Origin: Sideroxydans lithotrophicus ES-1
GTDB taxonomy: Bacteria > Pseudomonadota > Gammaproteobacteria > Burkholderiales > Gallionellaceae
DNA: 64,000 nt
NCBI RefSeq assembly: GCF_000025705.1
Contig: NC_013959.1
Coordinates: 1-64,000 of the forward strand
Direction of reading: 5' to 3'
Each line of letters opens with the position of its first letter. Position 1 is the first letter of the stretch. A program made the translations under genes and the position numbers. The notes under the pieces are model-generated. The model saw only the letters and a list, made by a program, of their open reading frames with translations. It was not told the DNA's origin and ran no database searches. Positions 33,134 through 42,012 of this stretch are shown piece by piece.

Positions 33134-34018
33134 ATGAGCGCACTACACGAATCGAATCTGACCAGCCTGAAATTCCTGCACCGTGGCAAGGTGCGCGATC
33201 TGTATGAGGTCGATGCCGACCACTTGCTGATCGTGCAAACCGATCGCTTGTCCGCGTTCGATGTGATCCTGCCTACGCCGATCCCCGGCAAGGGAGAGGT
33301 GCTTACGGCGGTATCGAATTTCTGGTTCAAGAAACTTGGTCATATCATACCCAATCACCTGTCCGGCATCGACCCTGAGTCAGTGGTAAAGACCGAAGCG
33401 GAAAAGGCACAAGTGCGCGGCCGCGCTTTTGTCACTAAAAAACTCAAGCCATTGCCGATCGAGGCCATCGTGCGCGGCTATCTGGTGGGCTCGGGCTGGA
33501 AGGACTACAAAAAGACCGGTGCCGTATGCGGCATCCAGCTGCCGACTGGGCTGCAGGAAGCGCAAAAGTTGCCGCAACCACTGTTCACACCATCTACCAA
33601 GGCTGCGGTCGGCGAACATGACGAGAACATCTCGTTCGAAGAAGCCAGGAAATTGCTCGGCGCAGACATGGCCGAACAGGTGAAGAACGCCACCCTGGCG
33701 CTCTATATCGAGGCTGCGGATTACGCCTTGACCAAAGGCATCATCATTGCCGACACCAAATTCGAATTCGGTACCGATGCCGCAGGCAAGCTGTATCTGA
33801 TCGACGAAGCGCTGACACCCGATTCTTCGCGCTTCTGGCCGGCCGACCAATACAAGGTCGGCAGCAATCCACCCAGCTTCGACAAGCAGTTCGTGCGTGA
33901 CTGGCTGGAATCTTCCGGCTGGAACAAACAGCCGCCCGCACCGCAGGTCCCTGCGGACGTGTTGCATAAGACCGCGGAGAAATACCGCGAAGCACAACGC
34001 CTGCTGACGGGTACATGA
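33134..34018 (+). CDS. purC: SAICAR synthase
   Basis: PurC condenses CAIR with aspartate to give SAICAR. The 294-residue protein has [12 protein letters not shown] and [18 protein letters not shown] at the N-terminus, the conserved [13 protein letters not shown] and [13 protein letters not shown] near the C-terminus. Length matches the longer, eukaryote-like SAICAR synthase subtype common in betaproteobacteria. It starts two bases after purE and its stop overlaps the can start (ATGA). Confidence 0.96.
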   Translation: MSALHESNLTSLKFLHRGKVRDLYEVDADHLLIVQTDRLSAFDVILPTPIPGKGEVLTAVSNFWFKKLGHIIPNHLSGIDPESVVKTEAEKAQVRGRAFVTKKLKPLPIEAIVRGYLVGSGWKDYKKTGAVCGIQLPTGLQEAQKLPQPLFTPSTKAAVGEHDENISFEEARKLLGADMAEQVKNATLALYIEAADYALTKGIIIADTKFEFGTDAAGKLYLIDEALTPDSSRFWPADQYKVGSNPPSFDKQFVRDWLESSGWNKQPPAPQVPADVLHKTAEKYREAQRLLTGT

Positions 34019-34650
34019 ATACGATCCCGAGCAAGCTGATCGAGGGCTTCCGCCGTTTCAGGGAGCGGCATTTCGAGCGCAACGACAGCCTTTACCAGCA
34101 ACTGGTCGCGAAAGGCCAGACGCCGAAAACGCTGGTGGTGGCATGTTGCGATTCGCGCGTGGATCCTGCCCTGGTGCTGGATTGCGAACCTGGTGACCTG
34201 TTCGTCATCCGCAACGTCGCGAACCTCGTCCCGCCTGTCGAAAGCCGCGCCGGGCATCACGGTACCACGGCGGCCATCGAATACGGCGTGCGCACCCTGG
34301 GTGTCGGCCACATCATCGTGTTTGGGCATGCACACTGCGGCGGCATCAATGCCCTGGTGAAGAACGGCGGAGTAAGCAATCCAGACTCGTTCATCGACGA
34401 CTGGATGTGCCTGGTGGAAAGCGCCCGCAGCGGCGTGATGGCAGAGATGCCCAACGCCACGCTGGAAGAACAAACGCGTGCCTGCGAACAGCGCGCCATC
34501 CTGGTCTCGCTGCATAACCTGATGACCTTTTCCTGGGTTAGGGAACGAGTCGAAGCTGGTCAACTCATCCTGCATGGGTGGTACTTCGATATCGAACACG
34601 GGCAGTTGCTGCGTTACGATGCAGCCACCCGCGGCTTTATAGCCCTGTGA
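34015..34650 (+). CDS. can: Beta-carbonic anhydrase
   Basis: This zinc enzyme interconverts CO2 and bicarbonate. The 211-residue protein has the zinc ligands Cys45, His105 and Cys108 and the catalytic dyad Asp46/Arg48 in CCDSRVD and FGHAHCGG. Bicarbonate feeds carboxylases, and CO2 feeds RuBisCO, so its place after the cbb-fbp-pur genes is meaningful. Translation is probably coupled to purC by a four-base overlap. No carboxysome genes are nearby, and it has no signal peptide, so it is cytoplasmic. Confidence 0.96.
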   Translation: MNTIPSKLIEGFRRFRERHFERNDSLYQQLVAKGQTPKTLVVACCDSRVDPALVLDCEPGDLFVIRNVANLVPPVESRAGHHGTTAAIEYGVRTLGVGHIIVFGHAHCGGINALVKNGGVSNPDSFIDDWMCLVESARSGVMAEMPNATLEEQTRACEQRAILVSLHNLMTFSWVRERVEAGQLILHGWYFDIEHGQLLRYDAATRGFIAL

Positions 34651-35271
34651 TCACTTGGCGTTCGGATCGACAGCGGGCAAACCCTTCAGTTCGCGGAAAT
34701 GACGTTTGTCAGCATCGTAACGCGCCTTGACGGCCTCTCTTTCCTTTTGATTGTCCTCGAGACTCTTTTGCAGGTCGGCAACGCGAGCTTCGGCTGCAGT
34801 GATGTCATCTGTCAGGGACTGCGGGATCTTCCAGCCCTTCTTGGTTCGATTGTCGCTTTCCTGATGCAGGCTGGTCAGGGAATCCTGGGCAGACTTGATT
34901 AATACGGTGTAGCTGTTGATGCGGGCATCGATCTGCAGCAGGTTGCGGTCTCTTGCAAGATCGATCTCTTTATCGGTGGTGTAGCTGTTCAACAATGCTT
35001 CGTCATGGCGGCGCGCATCCATCGCGGCTTTATCTTCGGGTGTTTCTTTTTTTGTCGAATTCATTTTGTCCGAGTCGAAAGTCTCCTTGCGATCGGTCAG
35101 CCGGCCATGGTCGAGTTGTTTGGTATCCCGATTGGCATACTCAGGAGGGATGGTCTCGCCGTAATGGGTGACCCCCTGGGAATCCACCCACTTGTAGAGC
35201 TTGGCCTCGGCATTGAGGCAAAAAACCGCGCAAAATGCGGCACTGGCAAGCAGTAATCTGGATTTGATCAT
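34651..35271 (-). CDS. DUF4124 domain-containing exported protein
   Basis: The 206-residue protein has a signal peptide (about 1-23, ending AEA) followed by a DUF4124 motif [15 protein letters not shown]. The remainder is a charged, probably coiled-coil region (about 70-190). DUF4124 proteins are common envelope proteins of unknown function in beta- and gammaproteobacteria. Its start overlaps the pyrE stop by four bases, so it is co-translated with pyrE. It is convergent with can, with no bases between their stops and no terminator seen. Confidence 0.82.
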   Translation of the reverse strand: MIKSRLLLASAAFCAVFCLNAEAKLYKWVDSQGVTHYGETIPPEYANRDTKQLDHGRLTDRKETFDSDKMNSTKKETPEDKAAMDARRHDEALLNSYTTDKEIDLARDRNLLQIDARINSYTVLIKSAQDSLTSLHQESDNRTKKGWKIPQSLTDDITAAEARVADLQKSLEDNQKEREAVKARYDADKRHFRELKGLPAVDPNAK

Positions 35272-35912
35272 TCTTTGACTCCGTAACAGTCGCGATAGGA
35301 TTGCACTGCGTGCAGATTCTGCACCAATTCCGCCTGTCCCTGCAAATAACCAAGCAAGTCATCGAGCGAAGCGATGGAAATGACCGGCAGGCCATAATCG
35401 CGCCTGACTTCCTGTACCGCGGACAAATCACCCAAACCACGCTCCATGCGATCCAGCGCGATGACGACACCGCAGGGTACGGCACCCGCAGCGCGGATAA
35501 GTTCGATGGATTCGCGCACGGAAGTGCCGGCCGAGATCACATCGTCGATGATCAGCACCCTGCCCTGGAGTTTGGCACCGACGGTGTTGCCGCCCTCGCC
35601 GTGGTCCTTCGCTTCCTTGCGGTTGAAACAGTAAGGTACGTTGCGGCCTGCTTCGGCCAGGGCGATGGATGTGCCGGCAACCAGTGGAATGCCCTTGTAG
35701 GCTGGGCCGAACAGCATGTCGAACTCGACGTTGGAAGCAAGGATGGCTTGGGCATAGAACTGGCAAAGTTCCCGTAACGCAGCGCCATCCTGGAATAGCC
35801 CTGAATTGAAGAAATAGGGCGACAGGCGCCCGGCTTTGGTCTGGAACTCGCCAAAACGCAATACCTTCTGGGCGACGGCGAAACGGATGAAACCCTGGCG
35901 AAAAGCGTGCAT
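35268..35912 (-). CDS. pyrE: Orotate phosphoribosyltransferase
   Basis: PyrE joins orotate to PRPP in pyrimidine synthesis. Starting at 35912 gives a protein of about 214 residues that begins [20 protein letters not shown], in line with E. coli PyrE. The longer frame from 35948 adds a hydrophobic dozen residues not typical of the family. The PRPP-binding motif is [13 protein letters not shown]. It is divergent from xth. The ribosome site is weak. Confidence 0.95.
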   Translation of the reverse strand: MHAFRQGFIRFAVAQKVLRFGEFQTKAGRLSPYFFNSGLFQDGAALRELCQFYAQAILASNVEFDMLFGPAYKGIPLVAGTSIALAEAGRNVPYCFNRKEAKDHGEGGNTVGAKLQGRVLIIDDVISAGTSVRESIELIRAAGAVPCGVVIALDRMERGLGDLSAVQEVRRDYGLPVISIASLDDLLGYLQGQAELVQNLHAVQSYRDCYGVKE

Positions 35913-35981
35913 GAAAAGCATGGCAAACAGAATGAAGAGTGCCGCCATTATAATGCCCAGACTTATTCATAGAGAGAATTC

Positions 35982-36848
35982 ATGCGCATCATCACCTTAA
36001 ACCTCAATGGCATCCGGTCGGCATACAACAAAGGGCTGCTGGAATGGTTCTCCAGGCAGGATGCCGACATCCTGTGTGTGCAGGAGCTCAAGGCTCAAGC
36101 AGCCGACATGACAGCGGATATGCTCTCACCACTGGGTTATCACGGTTATTTCCACTATGCCGAAAAAAAGGGCTACAGCGGTGTCGGCATCTACAGCAAA
36201 CGCAAACCTGACAGCGTGATCGTGGGTCTGGACATTCCCGAGTTCGATGCCGAAGGGCGCTATATCGAAGCGCAGTTCGGCAATCTGAGCGTGGTGTCCC
36301 TATACCTGCCTTCCGGATCCAGCGGAGAGGAGCGGCAGGCGGTCAAGTTCAAGTTCATGGAAGCCTTCATGCCTCACCTCCGACAGATGATGGAGAATTC
36401 AAAAGTCCCAGTTGTCGGTGAGTCGCGGCTGCTCCCGCAAACGGCTGGCTCCACCAGTAACGTGTCGCAGCCGCACATGGTCCAATTGCAGCGTAGTGGT
36501 CGCGACGTCATCGTCTGCGGCGACTGGAATATCGCCCATACCGAAAAAGACCTGAGGAACTGGCGCGGCAACAAGAAGAACTCCGGCTTCCTGCCGGAGG
36601 AACGCGCGTGGCTCACCGAACTGTTGGGCGAGGTCGGCTTCGTCGACGTGTTCCGCAAATTGCATCCGGAACTGGAGGCCTACACCTGGTGGTCGAATCG
36701 CGGCCAGGCGTGGGCCAAGGACGTCGGCTGGCGCATCGACTACCAGATCGCCACCCCCGGTATGGCCGCAAAGGCAGTATCGACGGGCATCTACAAGGAG
36801 CAGCGCTTTTCAGACCATGCCCCGCTGATGGTGGATTACAAAGATTAA
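35982..36848 (+). CDS. xth: Exodeoxyribonuclease III with an in-frame insertion
   Basis: ExoIII is the AP endonuclease and 3'-exonuclease of base excision repair. The protein has the catalytic motifs LNLNGIRSA, CVQELK, GDWNIAH and SDHAPLMVDY. It is 288 residues long, about 33 more than usual. The extra residues, about 138-170 (from ENSKVPVV to HMVQLQR), interrupt the link between PHLRQMM and RSGRDVIVCGDWN. The extra DNA contains a perfect hairpin (36425-36474) shared in design with pdxA. The reading frame is intact, so an active enzyme with a surface loop is plausible. Confidence 0.93.
   Translation: MRIITLNLNGIRSAYNKGLLEWFSRQDADILCVQELKAQAADMTADMLSPLGYHGYFHYAEKKGYSGVGIYSKRKPDSVIVGLDIPEFDAEGRYIEAQFGNLSVVSLYLPSGSSGEERQAVKFKFMEAFMPHLRQMMENSKVPVVGESRLLPQTAGSTSNVSQPHMVQLQRSGRDVIVCGDWNIAHTEKDLRNWRGNKKNSGFLPEERAWLTELLGEVGFVDVFRKLHPELEAYTWWSNRGQAWAKDVGWRIDYQIATPGMAAKAVSTGIYKEQRFSDHAPLMVDYKD
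36425..36474 (-). repeat. Palindromic element, family A, inside xth
   Basis: GCGGCTGC (36425-36432) and GCAGCCGC (36467-36474) are perfect inverted arms. Read on the minus strand, the first arm is followed by GACACG and the second is preceded by TGCGGGA. The same two loop motifs and spacing occur in pdxA with a different but also self-complementary arm. The element adds residues in frame to ExoIII, in the orientation opposite to the gene. Confidence 0.75.
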
Positions 36849-36865
36849 CAAGGAAAAAATTAGCC

Positions 36866-36980
36866 CGTCATTCCGGCGCAGGCCGGAATCCAGCGATTAT
36901 ATTTAACATGCCTTTGGTGTTTGTATCTGCTGCGCAGGGATTTCTTGTTTGACTGGATTCCGGCCTGCGCCGGAATGACG
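36866..36980. repeat. REP-like inverted repeat pair
   Basis: A 28-base sequence beginning CGTCATTCCGGCGCAGGCCG at 36866-36893 is repeated in exact inverse at 36953-36980, with 59 bases between. Each copy is itself partly palindromic (CCGG...CCGG). This resembles REP/BIME-type dispersed elements common in proteobacteria. It lies between xth and the DUF2238 gene and may form an RNA hairpin that ends xth mRNA. Confidence 0.85.
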
Positions 36981-36991
36981 AGAAAAGAGAT

Positions 36992-37600
36992 ATGAAAAAG
37001 CTCAACGAACCGTTAATCCTGCTACTGACCGGCATCCTGCTTCTTGCCATCACCGCCATCCATCCGCACGACTACACCACCTGGTGGATGGAGACTGCTC
37101 CCATCTTCATCGCGGTACCCATCCTCGTCGCCACTTATAAGAACTACAGACTCACCCCGCTGGTCTATCACCTGTTGTTCATGCATGCACTCATCCTCAT
37201 GGTCGGCGGTCACTACACCTATGCTGAGGTTCCGCTGGGCTACTGGATGGAACACTGGTTCGGTTTCATGCGCAACGACTACGACAAGATCGGCCACTTC
37301 GCGCAGGGCTTCGTACCAGCCCTGCTGTTCCGCGAACTGTTGCTGCGCAGCTCGCCGCTGCAACGCGGAAAACTGCTGTTCACGCTGGTGACCGCCAGTT
37401 GCCTTGCAGTCAGCGCCAGCTATGAGCTTATCGAATGGGCGGCGGCAGTGACGATGGGGCAAGGTGCGGATGCTTTCCTCGGCACACAGGGCGATCCGTG
37501 GGATACGCAGACGGATATGTTGATGGCGTTGATCGGGGCGGTGGTGGCGCAGATGGCGTTGGGGAGGTTGCAAGATAAGCAGCTTGAACGTCGTTCGTGA
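36992..37600 (+). CDS. DUF2238 (YjdF family) inner-membrane protein
   Basis: The 202-residue protein has about five or six hydrophobic segments and the family signature GHYTYAEVPLGYW, followed by RNDYDKIGHFAQGF and ASYELIEW. The function of the family is not known. The gene starts 12 bases after a REP-like repeat and is preceded by AAAAGAGA as a ribosome site. A repeat-rich island follows its stop. Confidence 0.86.
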   Translation: MKKLNEPLILLLTGILLLAITAIHPHDYTTWWMETAPIFIAVPILVATYKNYRLTPLVYHLLFMHALILMVGGHYTYAEVPLGYWMEHWFGFMRNDYDKIGHFAQGFVPALLFRELLLRSSPLQRGKLLFTLVTASCLAVSASYELIEWAAAVTMGQGADAFLGTQGDPWDTQTDMLMALIGAVVAQMALGRLQDKQLERRS

Positions 37601-37611
37601 TGAATTACCAG

Positions 37612-37644
37612 TCCGTTCGTGCTGAGCCTGTCGAAGCATGAATG
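37612..37644. repeat. Short dispersed repeat
   Basis: The sequence around TTCGTGCTGAGCCTGTCGAA has imperfect inverted ends (TTCGTGCT and AGCATGAA). It looks like a widespread proteobacterial intergenic repeat recognised by eye. A partial related copy (CGTTCGTGATGAA) lies just upstream at 37591. Confidence 0.6.
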
Positions 37645-37668
37645 TTCCGCAAACCAACACCGTCGGGG

Positions 37669-37907
37669 GTAGCCCGACAGCTAGTCACTTTCTTTTGCTT
37701 CGCCAAAAGAAAGTAACCCAAGAAAAGGCGACCCCAATTCGCCACCTCTTCGAGGTTCCCTGCGTTGCTCGACTGGTCAGGCGGCTGCGGAACTCGCGCT
37801 TCGCGCTCAAACAGTCCTCGCCGACTACCCCTGTCCAGTTTGCGCTACTCGGTGGCGAATGAGGGGAAAGAAAAGCAAAAAGAAGGGTGAGCACTTTGTG
37901 CCCACCT
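37669..37907. repeat. Long dispersed repeat with hairpin
   Basis: This stretch begins with an imperfect GTCGGG/CCCGAC dyad and contains a strong hairpin, ACTTTCTTTTG with CAAAAGAAAGT (37687-37714). I recognise the sequence as a non-coding repeat type found in many beta- and gammaproteobacterial genomes, where spurious frames are often annotated (an open frame of 74 codons crosses it here). It borders the attC-like site at 37908. No gene is called here. Confidence 0.6.
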
Positions 37908-37982
37908 TAACGTGCAGCTAAGGGGCGCGCCGAAGGCGCGTCCCAGCGACCGGAGGGAGCGAACTTGAGCGCAGGGTTAGAA
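37908..37982 (-). repeat. attC-like recombination site 1
   Basis: The 73 bases from TAAC (37908-37911) to GTTAG (37976-37980) have complementary ends and an internal GC-rich hairpin (GGGGCGCGCC/GGCGCGTCCC). Read on the minus strand the ends look like the RYYYAAC and GTTRRRY boxes of integron attC sites, with some mismatches. It lies 9-85 bases after the stop of the 112-residue gene on that strand, where the attC of a cassette should be. Confidence 0.6.
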
Positions 37983-37991
37983 CTTTTTGCA

Positions 37992-38330
37992 TTACAACAT
38001 GTAAGCATCGATTATCTCCTCACCATCAACCATGCAACGCTCTGCACTGAATTCAGTGCCACACACCTTGCATATGAGTTGCTCAGGGATAGGTGCTAGA
38101 TTCCTGATGCCGCCTTCACGCTCAACCGCAGAAGAAAGCAATTGGTCTAGAGTTTTGCCCAAATAGTGAATCTGACCAAGATCAACCCTATAAATACTCT
38201 GTGTGCTCTGCCCTAAGTAAGTTGCAAAGTCACCACCGGGGCCACTCTCAAACATGCGGAATTCTGTTGGCAACCCACACTTAGTGCAATTCGCATGGCA
38301 AATCGAAATTGGCAGGCGATTGGGTTTCAT
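37992..38330 (-). CDS. Hypothetical zinc-ribbon-like protein in a cassette-like unit
   Basis: The 112-residue protein has two Cys pairs, CTKC near residue 16 and CKVC near residue 88, which could bind one zinc ion. No known family is recognised. Its ATG lies just after GTTAGAACTT, the end of the upstream attC-like site, and its stop is 12 bases before GTTCTAAC of the next site. This is the layout of an integron gene cassette. Base composition is lower in GC than the neighbouring genes. No integrase is in the window. Confidence 0.6.
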   Translation of the reverse strand: MKPNRLPISICHANCTKCGLPTEFRMFESGPGGDFATYLGQSTQSIYRVDLGQIHYLGKTLDQLLSSAVEREGGIRNLAPIPEQLICKVCGTEFSAERCMVDGEEIIDAYML

Positions 38331-38335
38331 AAGTT

Positions 38336-38411
38336 CTAACGTATAGCTAAGGGGCGCGCCGAAGGCGCGTCCCAGCGACCGGAGGGAGCGAACTTGAGCG
38401 TAAGGTTAGCC
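38336..38411 (-). repeat. attC-like recombination site 2
   Basis: TAAC (38337-38340) to GTTAG (38405-38409) is again 73 bases and nearly identical to the first site. Differences in the outer arms keep pairing: TGC opposite GCA in site 1 becomes TAT opposite GTA here. On the minus strand the stop codon TAA of the 129-residue gene overlaps the site's TAAC box, typical of cassettes. Confidence 0.6.
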
Positions 38412-38795
38412 GACAGTAATGTAGTTTGCATCAAGTTCTTTCCACTCAACAAATGATGGGAACACTTGCCCTGCGGCAAATGCAAAGAATATCTCAGTGA
38501 TTTGTCTGATAAGGAACCACTCGTTCTGGGCCAGTGCAATTTGGTTGCCAGTGAAACTGATGATTGTGCCGTCTGGGAATGGCACCACCGGTGAGTTTTG
38601 CTTTGCGCGAAAATGTTTGCCTTGAAGATTCTGGTACTCGAGCATGAAGAGCCCTGGCCCGCCACCAACTTGAACATATGACCCGTCCGAAGCCGTAATT
38701 GACGCAAAGGACGATTTGGTGAGCGACAGAGCGCGACTGATTTGCTTTTCAGTTGGAGAGTGAATTGGTTTACAACCTGATCGTTCGAGCTGCAT
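38406..38795 (-). CDS. Hypothetical protein in a cassette-like unit
   Basis: The 129-residue protein has no recognised domain. Its C-terminal half looks like a small mixed alpha/beta fold (VQVGGGPGLFMLEYQN, FFAFAAGQVFPSFVEW). The start at 38795 follows GTTAGCCGCC by seven bases, and the stop TAA is inside the attC-like site. Both boundaries fit an integron cassette. A second frame across this region is a shadow. GC content is lower than in the flanking core genes. Confidence 0.55.
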   Translation of the reverse strand: MQLERSGCKPIHSPTEKQISRALSLTKSSFASITASDGSYVQVGGGPGLFMLEYQNLQGKHFRAKQNSPVVPFPDGTIISFTGNQIALAQNEWFLIRQITEIFFAFAAGQVFPSFVEWKELDANYITVG

Positions 38796-38970
38796 GGCAA
38801 ATGGCGGCTAACGTAAAGTAGACACCGACAAAGGTGTATATCCTGTAAAACTGTGGTGTATAAGCTGGCGCATTTTCGGTAATTCTCTGTATTGATTAAG
38901 CGTAAATTATTTAACACACCTAATGTAATAAACAGATACACCGCAAAATCACTGATGGGTATTGCGGAAA
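38796..38970. other. Gap between cassette-like gene and AmpG-like gene
   Basis: On the minus strand this AT-rich 175-base gap ends in ACGTTAGCCGCC, which would be the cassette insertion boundary. A small dyad (GACACC/GGTGTA, 38821-38838) lies beside it. The remainder shows no full attC, attI, or integrase sequence that I can recognise. Whatever drives the cassette genes would lie here. Confidence 0.4.
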
Positions 38971-40230
38971 TCAGTCCTGCGCAGTCTGATGCAATTGATT
39001 CCACGGCGCAACCTTAAGCAACAGCAACATCCCCGGCACCGCCAGCAGCGCACACAGAAAGAAGAAATTCGTCCACCCCATCGTCTCCACCAGCCACCCC
39101 GTTGCCGCATTGGCGAAGGTGCGCGGCATCGCCATCAGGCTGGTGAACAGGGCGAACTGCGTGGCGGTGTAAGCCGGGTGGGTGGTGTGCGCCATGAAGG
39201 CGACGTAAGCCACCGTGCCCAGCCCGACACCCAAGGCTTCGATGCCGATGACCAGCGCCAACTGGGCGCGCTCGATCGCGGTGATCTCGGTGTGATGACC
39301 GACCGAGGCCAGCCACGCAAAGCCGAAGATGGAGACGATCTGCACCACGCCGAACAGCCACAGCGCGCGGTTGATGCCGATCTTGATCATCCACAAACCG
39401 CCGAGCAGGCCGCCGATGATGGAGGGCCACAGCCCGGCATTCTTGGCGATGAGGCCGATGTCGGACTTGGAGAAACCCATGTCGAGATAGAACGGCGTCG
39501 CCAGCGCGGTGCACATGCTGTCGCCGAGCTTATAGAACAGCAGGAAGGCGAGGATGAGCAGCGCGCTCTTCCATCCCTGGCGCGTGATGAACTCGTGGAA
39601 TGGCTCGACCACCGCTTCGCGCAAGGTCCGGGGTGGGGAGGCGCGATGCGGCTCGTTCACCATCAGGGTCATCGCCATGCCGGGCAGCATGAACAGTGCG
39701 GTGATGATGAACACCCAGTTCCAGGCCATGTGGTCAGCGAGGATGAGCGACAGCGAGCCGGGCACCAACCCGGCGATGCGATAGGCGTTGACGTGGATCG
39801 CATTGCCCAGCCCCAGCTCGGCATCGCTCAGCAGTTCGCGCCGGTAGGCATCGACCGCGATGTCCTGTGTGGCGGAAAGGAAGGCGAGCAAGGTACAGAA
39901 CACGACGATGGAGGTCATCTCGGTCTGTGGTGAAAATCCGCCGAGCATGGCGATCACCAGCAACAGACCGACTTGCGACAGCAGCATCCAGCCACGCCTG
40001 CGGCCCAGCACCGGCAACACATAGCGATCCAGCAACGGCGACCAGACGAATTTCCAGGTGTAGGGAAACTGGATCAGCGCAAACAGGCCGATGGTCTTGA
40101 GATCGACCTGCTCGCTGCGCAGCCAGGCGGGAACGAGATTGAACAGCAGGAACAGCGGCAGGCCGGAAGCGAAACCCGTGAATACGCAAATGAGCATGCG
40201 CTTGGTGAAGAGCTGCTCCCAGACGGTCAT
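38971..40230 (-). CDS. ampG: AmpG-like muropeptide permease (MFS)
   Basis: The 419-residue protein has about twelve hydrophobic segments and AmpG hallmarks: GFASGLPLFLLFNLVPAWL, QFPYTWKFVWSPLLDRY and SATQDIAVDAYRREL. AmpG imports anhydro-muropeptides for cell-wall recycling and beta-lactamase induction. amgK, murU and mpl, which process such products, occur later in the window. A related acetyl-CoA-transporter-like MFS member is possible. It is three bases after metW on the same strand. Confidence 0.88.
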   Translation of the reverse strand: MTVWEQLFTKRMLICVFTGFASGLPLFLLFNLVPAWLRSEQVDLKTIGLFALIQFPYTWKFVWSPLLDRYVLPVLGRRRGWMLLSQVGLLLVIAMLGGFSPQTEMTSIVVFCTLLAFLSATQDIAVDAYRRELLSDAELGLGNAIHVNAYRIAGLVPGSLSLILADHMAWNWVFIITALFMLPGMAMTLMVNEPHRASPPRTLREAVVEPFHEFITRQGWKSALLILAFLLFYKLGDSMCTALATPFYLDMGFSKSDIGLIAKNAGLWPSIIGGLLGGLWMIKIGINRALWLFGVVQIVSIFGFAWLASVGHHTEITAIERAQLALVIGIEALGVGLGTVAYVAFMAHTTHPAYTATQFALFTSLMAMPRTFANAATGWLVETMGWTNFFFLCALLAVPGMLLLLKVAPWNQLHQTAQD

Positions 40231-40233
40231 GGA

Positions 40234-40836
40234 TCAGGCGTCGCGCCGGAACCGATAGACTGCCGTGCTGCCCAGCAGGTTCGGTAACACATGCACATCG
40301 TTGCCGTTCACCATCACATGCCGGCCGAGGATGCGTATCTGCTGATGTGCGCAAAGTATCTCGAAATCGTCCAGTGTGCACAGGTGCACGTTCGGCGTGT
40401 CGTACCATTGATAAGGCAGCTCGTCCGACACCGGCATGTTGCCCGTCAGTACCTGCAGACGGTTCTTCCAGTAACCGAAGTTGGGAAAGCTGACGATGCC
40501 CTCGCGCCCGACGCGCACGATCTGGTTCATCAGGGCTTCGGTGTGGCGTGTCGCCTGCAGGGTCTGCGACAGGATGACGAAGTCGAAAGACCCGTCTTCA
40601 AAATCGGCGATGCCGGATTCCAGATCGCTCTGGATCACGTTCACATCGTTGGCGATACAGGCAGCGATGTTCGCGTCGCTGATCTCTACACCATAGCCGC
40701 GTACCTGCTTGGTTTCACGCAGATAACGCAAAAGGCTGCCGTCGCCGCAACCGAGGTCGAGCACGGAAGAGCCTTGCGGTATCCACGCCGCGATGGCGGC
40801 AAAGTCGGGACGCGACTGGATGATGGAATTGCTCAT
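40234..40836 (-). CDS. metW: Methionine biosynthesis protein MetW
   Basis: MetW is a small class I SAM-dependent methyltransferase-like protein that works with MetX in acetylation of homoserine in several proteobacteria. The 200-residue protein has the SAM-binding motif [15 protein letters not shown] near 26 and [12 protein letters not shown] in the middle. Its start overlaps the metX stop by four bases. The pair is a standard operon. Confidence 0.95.
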   Translation of the reverse strand: MSNSIIQSRPDFAAIAAWIPQGSSVLDLGCGDGSLLRYLRETKQVRGYGVEISDANIAACIANDVNVIQSDLESGIADFEDGSFDFVILSQTLQATRHTEALMNQIVRVGREGIVSFPNFGYWKNRLQVLTGNMPVSDELPYQWYDTPNVHLCTLDDFEILCAHQQIRILGRHVMVNGNDVHVLPNLLGSTAVYRFRRDA

Positions 40837-41966
40837 GCCGCACTTTCCCAGGCGACGTTATCGAGATAATTGCGCATGACCGCGAAATACTGCTCGTCCT
40901 GCATCAGGAAGGAATCGTGGCCGTGCTGCGAAGTGATCTCCGCGTAACTCACATCGCGCTTGTTGTGCAGCAGCGCATGCACGATCTCGCGCGAACGCTC
41001 CGGCGAGAAGCGCCAGTCGGTCGTGAAAGACACGACAAGGAATTTGGCCTTGGCAGCTGCGAAGGCATGATTCAGGTCACCGTCGAGTTCGCGCGCCGGG
41101 TCGAAATAATCCAGCGCCTTGGTCATCAGCAGGTAAGTGTTCGCGTCGAAATACGCGGCGAACTTGTCGCCCTGGTAGCGCAGGTAGGATTCGATCTGGA
41201 ATTCGATGTCGTAGCTGAAATTTAATTTACCCGTGCGCAATTCGCGCCCGAACTTGTCCGCCATGGCATCGTCGGAAAGATAGGTGATGTGCCCAAGCAT
41301 GCGCGCCAGGCGCAGGCCGCGTGTAGGCACCACGCCATGCTGGTAGAAATCGCCGTTATGGAAATCCGGGTCGGTGAGGATCGCATTGCGCGCCACGTCG
41401 TTGAATGCGATGTTCTGCGCCGTAAGATGCGGTGCGGTGGCGATGGCCAGCACATGTCGCACGCGATCCGGATAGGCCAGTGCCCATTGCATGGCCTGCA
41501 TGCCACCCAGGCTGCCGCCGACCACTGCGGCGAACCGGTAGACGCCGAGATGGTCGGCGAGACGGGCCTGCGACTCCACCCAGTCTTCCACCGTGACCAC
41601 CGGGAAACTCGCACCATATGGCTTGCCGGTCTGCGGATCGATACTGGAAGGACCGGTCGAGCCATGGCAGCCGCCAAGGTTGTTCAACCCGACGACAAAG
41701 AATTTGTTGGTGTCTATCGGTTTGCCGGGTCCCACCATGTTGTCCCACCAGCCGAGGCTCTTTTCATCGCCGGCGTAGTAGCCAGCGACATGGTGATTGC
41801 CGGACAAGGCGTGACAGATCAGGATGGCGTTGCTGCGCTCTGCGTTCAGCGTGCCATAGGTCTCATATACCAGTTCATAACGCGGCAATACTGCTCCGCT
41901 CCTGAAGGAGAGAGGTTTGTCAAAAACCGCGCGTTGCGCTGTAACGATGCCAACCGAGATGCTCAA
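40833..41966 (-). CDS. metX: Homoserine O-acyltransferase MetX
   Basis: MetX acylates homoserine, usually with acetyl-CoA, as the first dedicated step of methionine synthesis; some MetX proteins use succinyl-CoA. The 377-residue alpha/beta hydrolase has the nucleophile Ser in [12 protein letters not shown] and the C-terminal catalytic GHDSFL. The N-terminal region includes [12 protein letters not shown]. The leader carries a SAM-II-like aptamer and terminator, so transcription should fall when SAM is plentiful. Confidence 0.95.
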   Translation of the reverse strand: MSISVGIVTAQRAVFDKPLSFRSGAVLPRYELVYETYGTLNAERSNAILICHALSGNHHVAGYYAGDEKSLGWWDNMVGPGKPIDTNKFFVVGLNNLGGCHGSTGPSSIDPQTGKPYGASFPVVTVEDWVESQARLADHLGVYRFAAVVGGSLGGMQAMQWALAYPDRVRHVLAIATAPHLTAQNIAFNDVARNAILTDPDFHNGDFYQHGVVPTRGLRLARMLGHITYLSDDAMADKFGRELRTGKLNFSYDIEFQIESYLRYQGDKFAAYFDANTYLLMTKALDYFDPARELDGDLNHAFAAAKAKFLVVSFTTDWRFSPERSREIVHALLHNKRDVSYAEITSQHGHDSFLMQDEQYFAVMRNYLDNVAWESAA

Positions 41967-41979
41967 GAAGACTCCAAAA

Positions 41980-42011
41980 GAAAAACCCGCACAGCTTGGG
42001 CTAGAGCGGGT
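41980..42011 (-). terminator. Attenuator terminator in the metX leader
   Basis: On the minus strand, ACCCGC (42006-42011) pairs with GCGGGT (41985-41990), followed by TTTTTCTTTT. It lies directly downstream of the SAM-II-like aptamer and upstream of the metX start, the expected place for a riboswitch-controlled terminator. Confidence 0.75.
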
Positions 42012-42012
42012 C

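Noticed and set aside
37638-37862. Possible 74-residue protein in the repeat island
   Set aside because: The sequence matches a known type of dispersed non-coding repeat with a strong hairpin and lacks a ribosome site.
38336-39004. 222-codon frame across the cassette-like island
   Set aside because: It crosses an attC-like site and the 129-residue gene in a shifted frame, and its composition is not protein-like.
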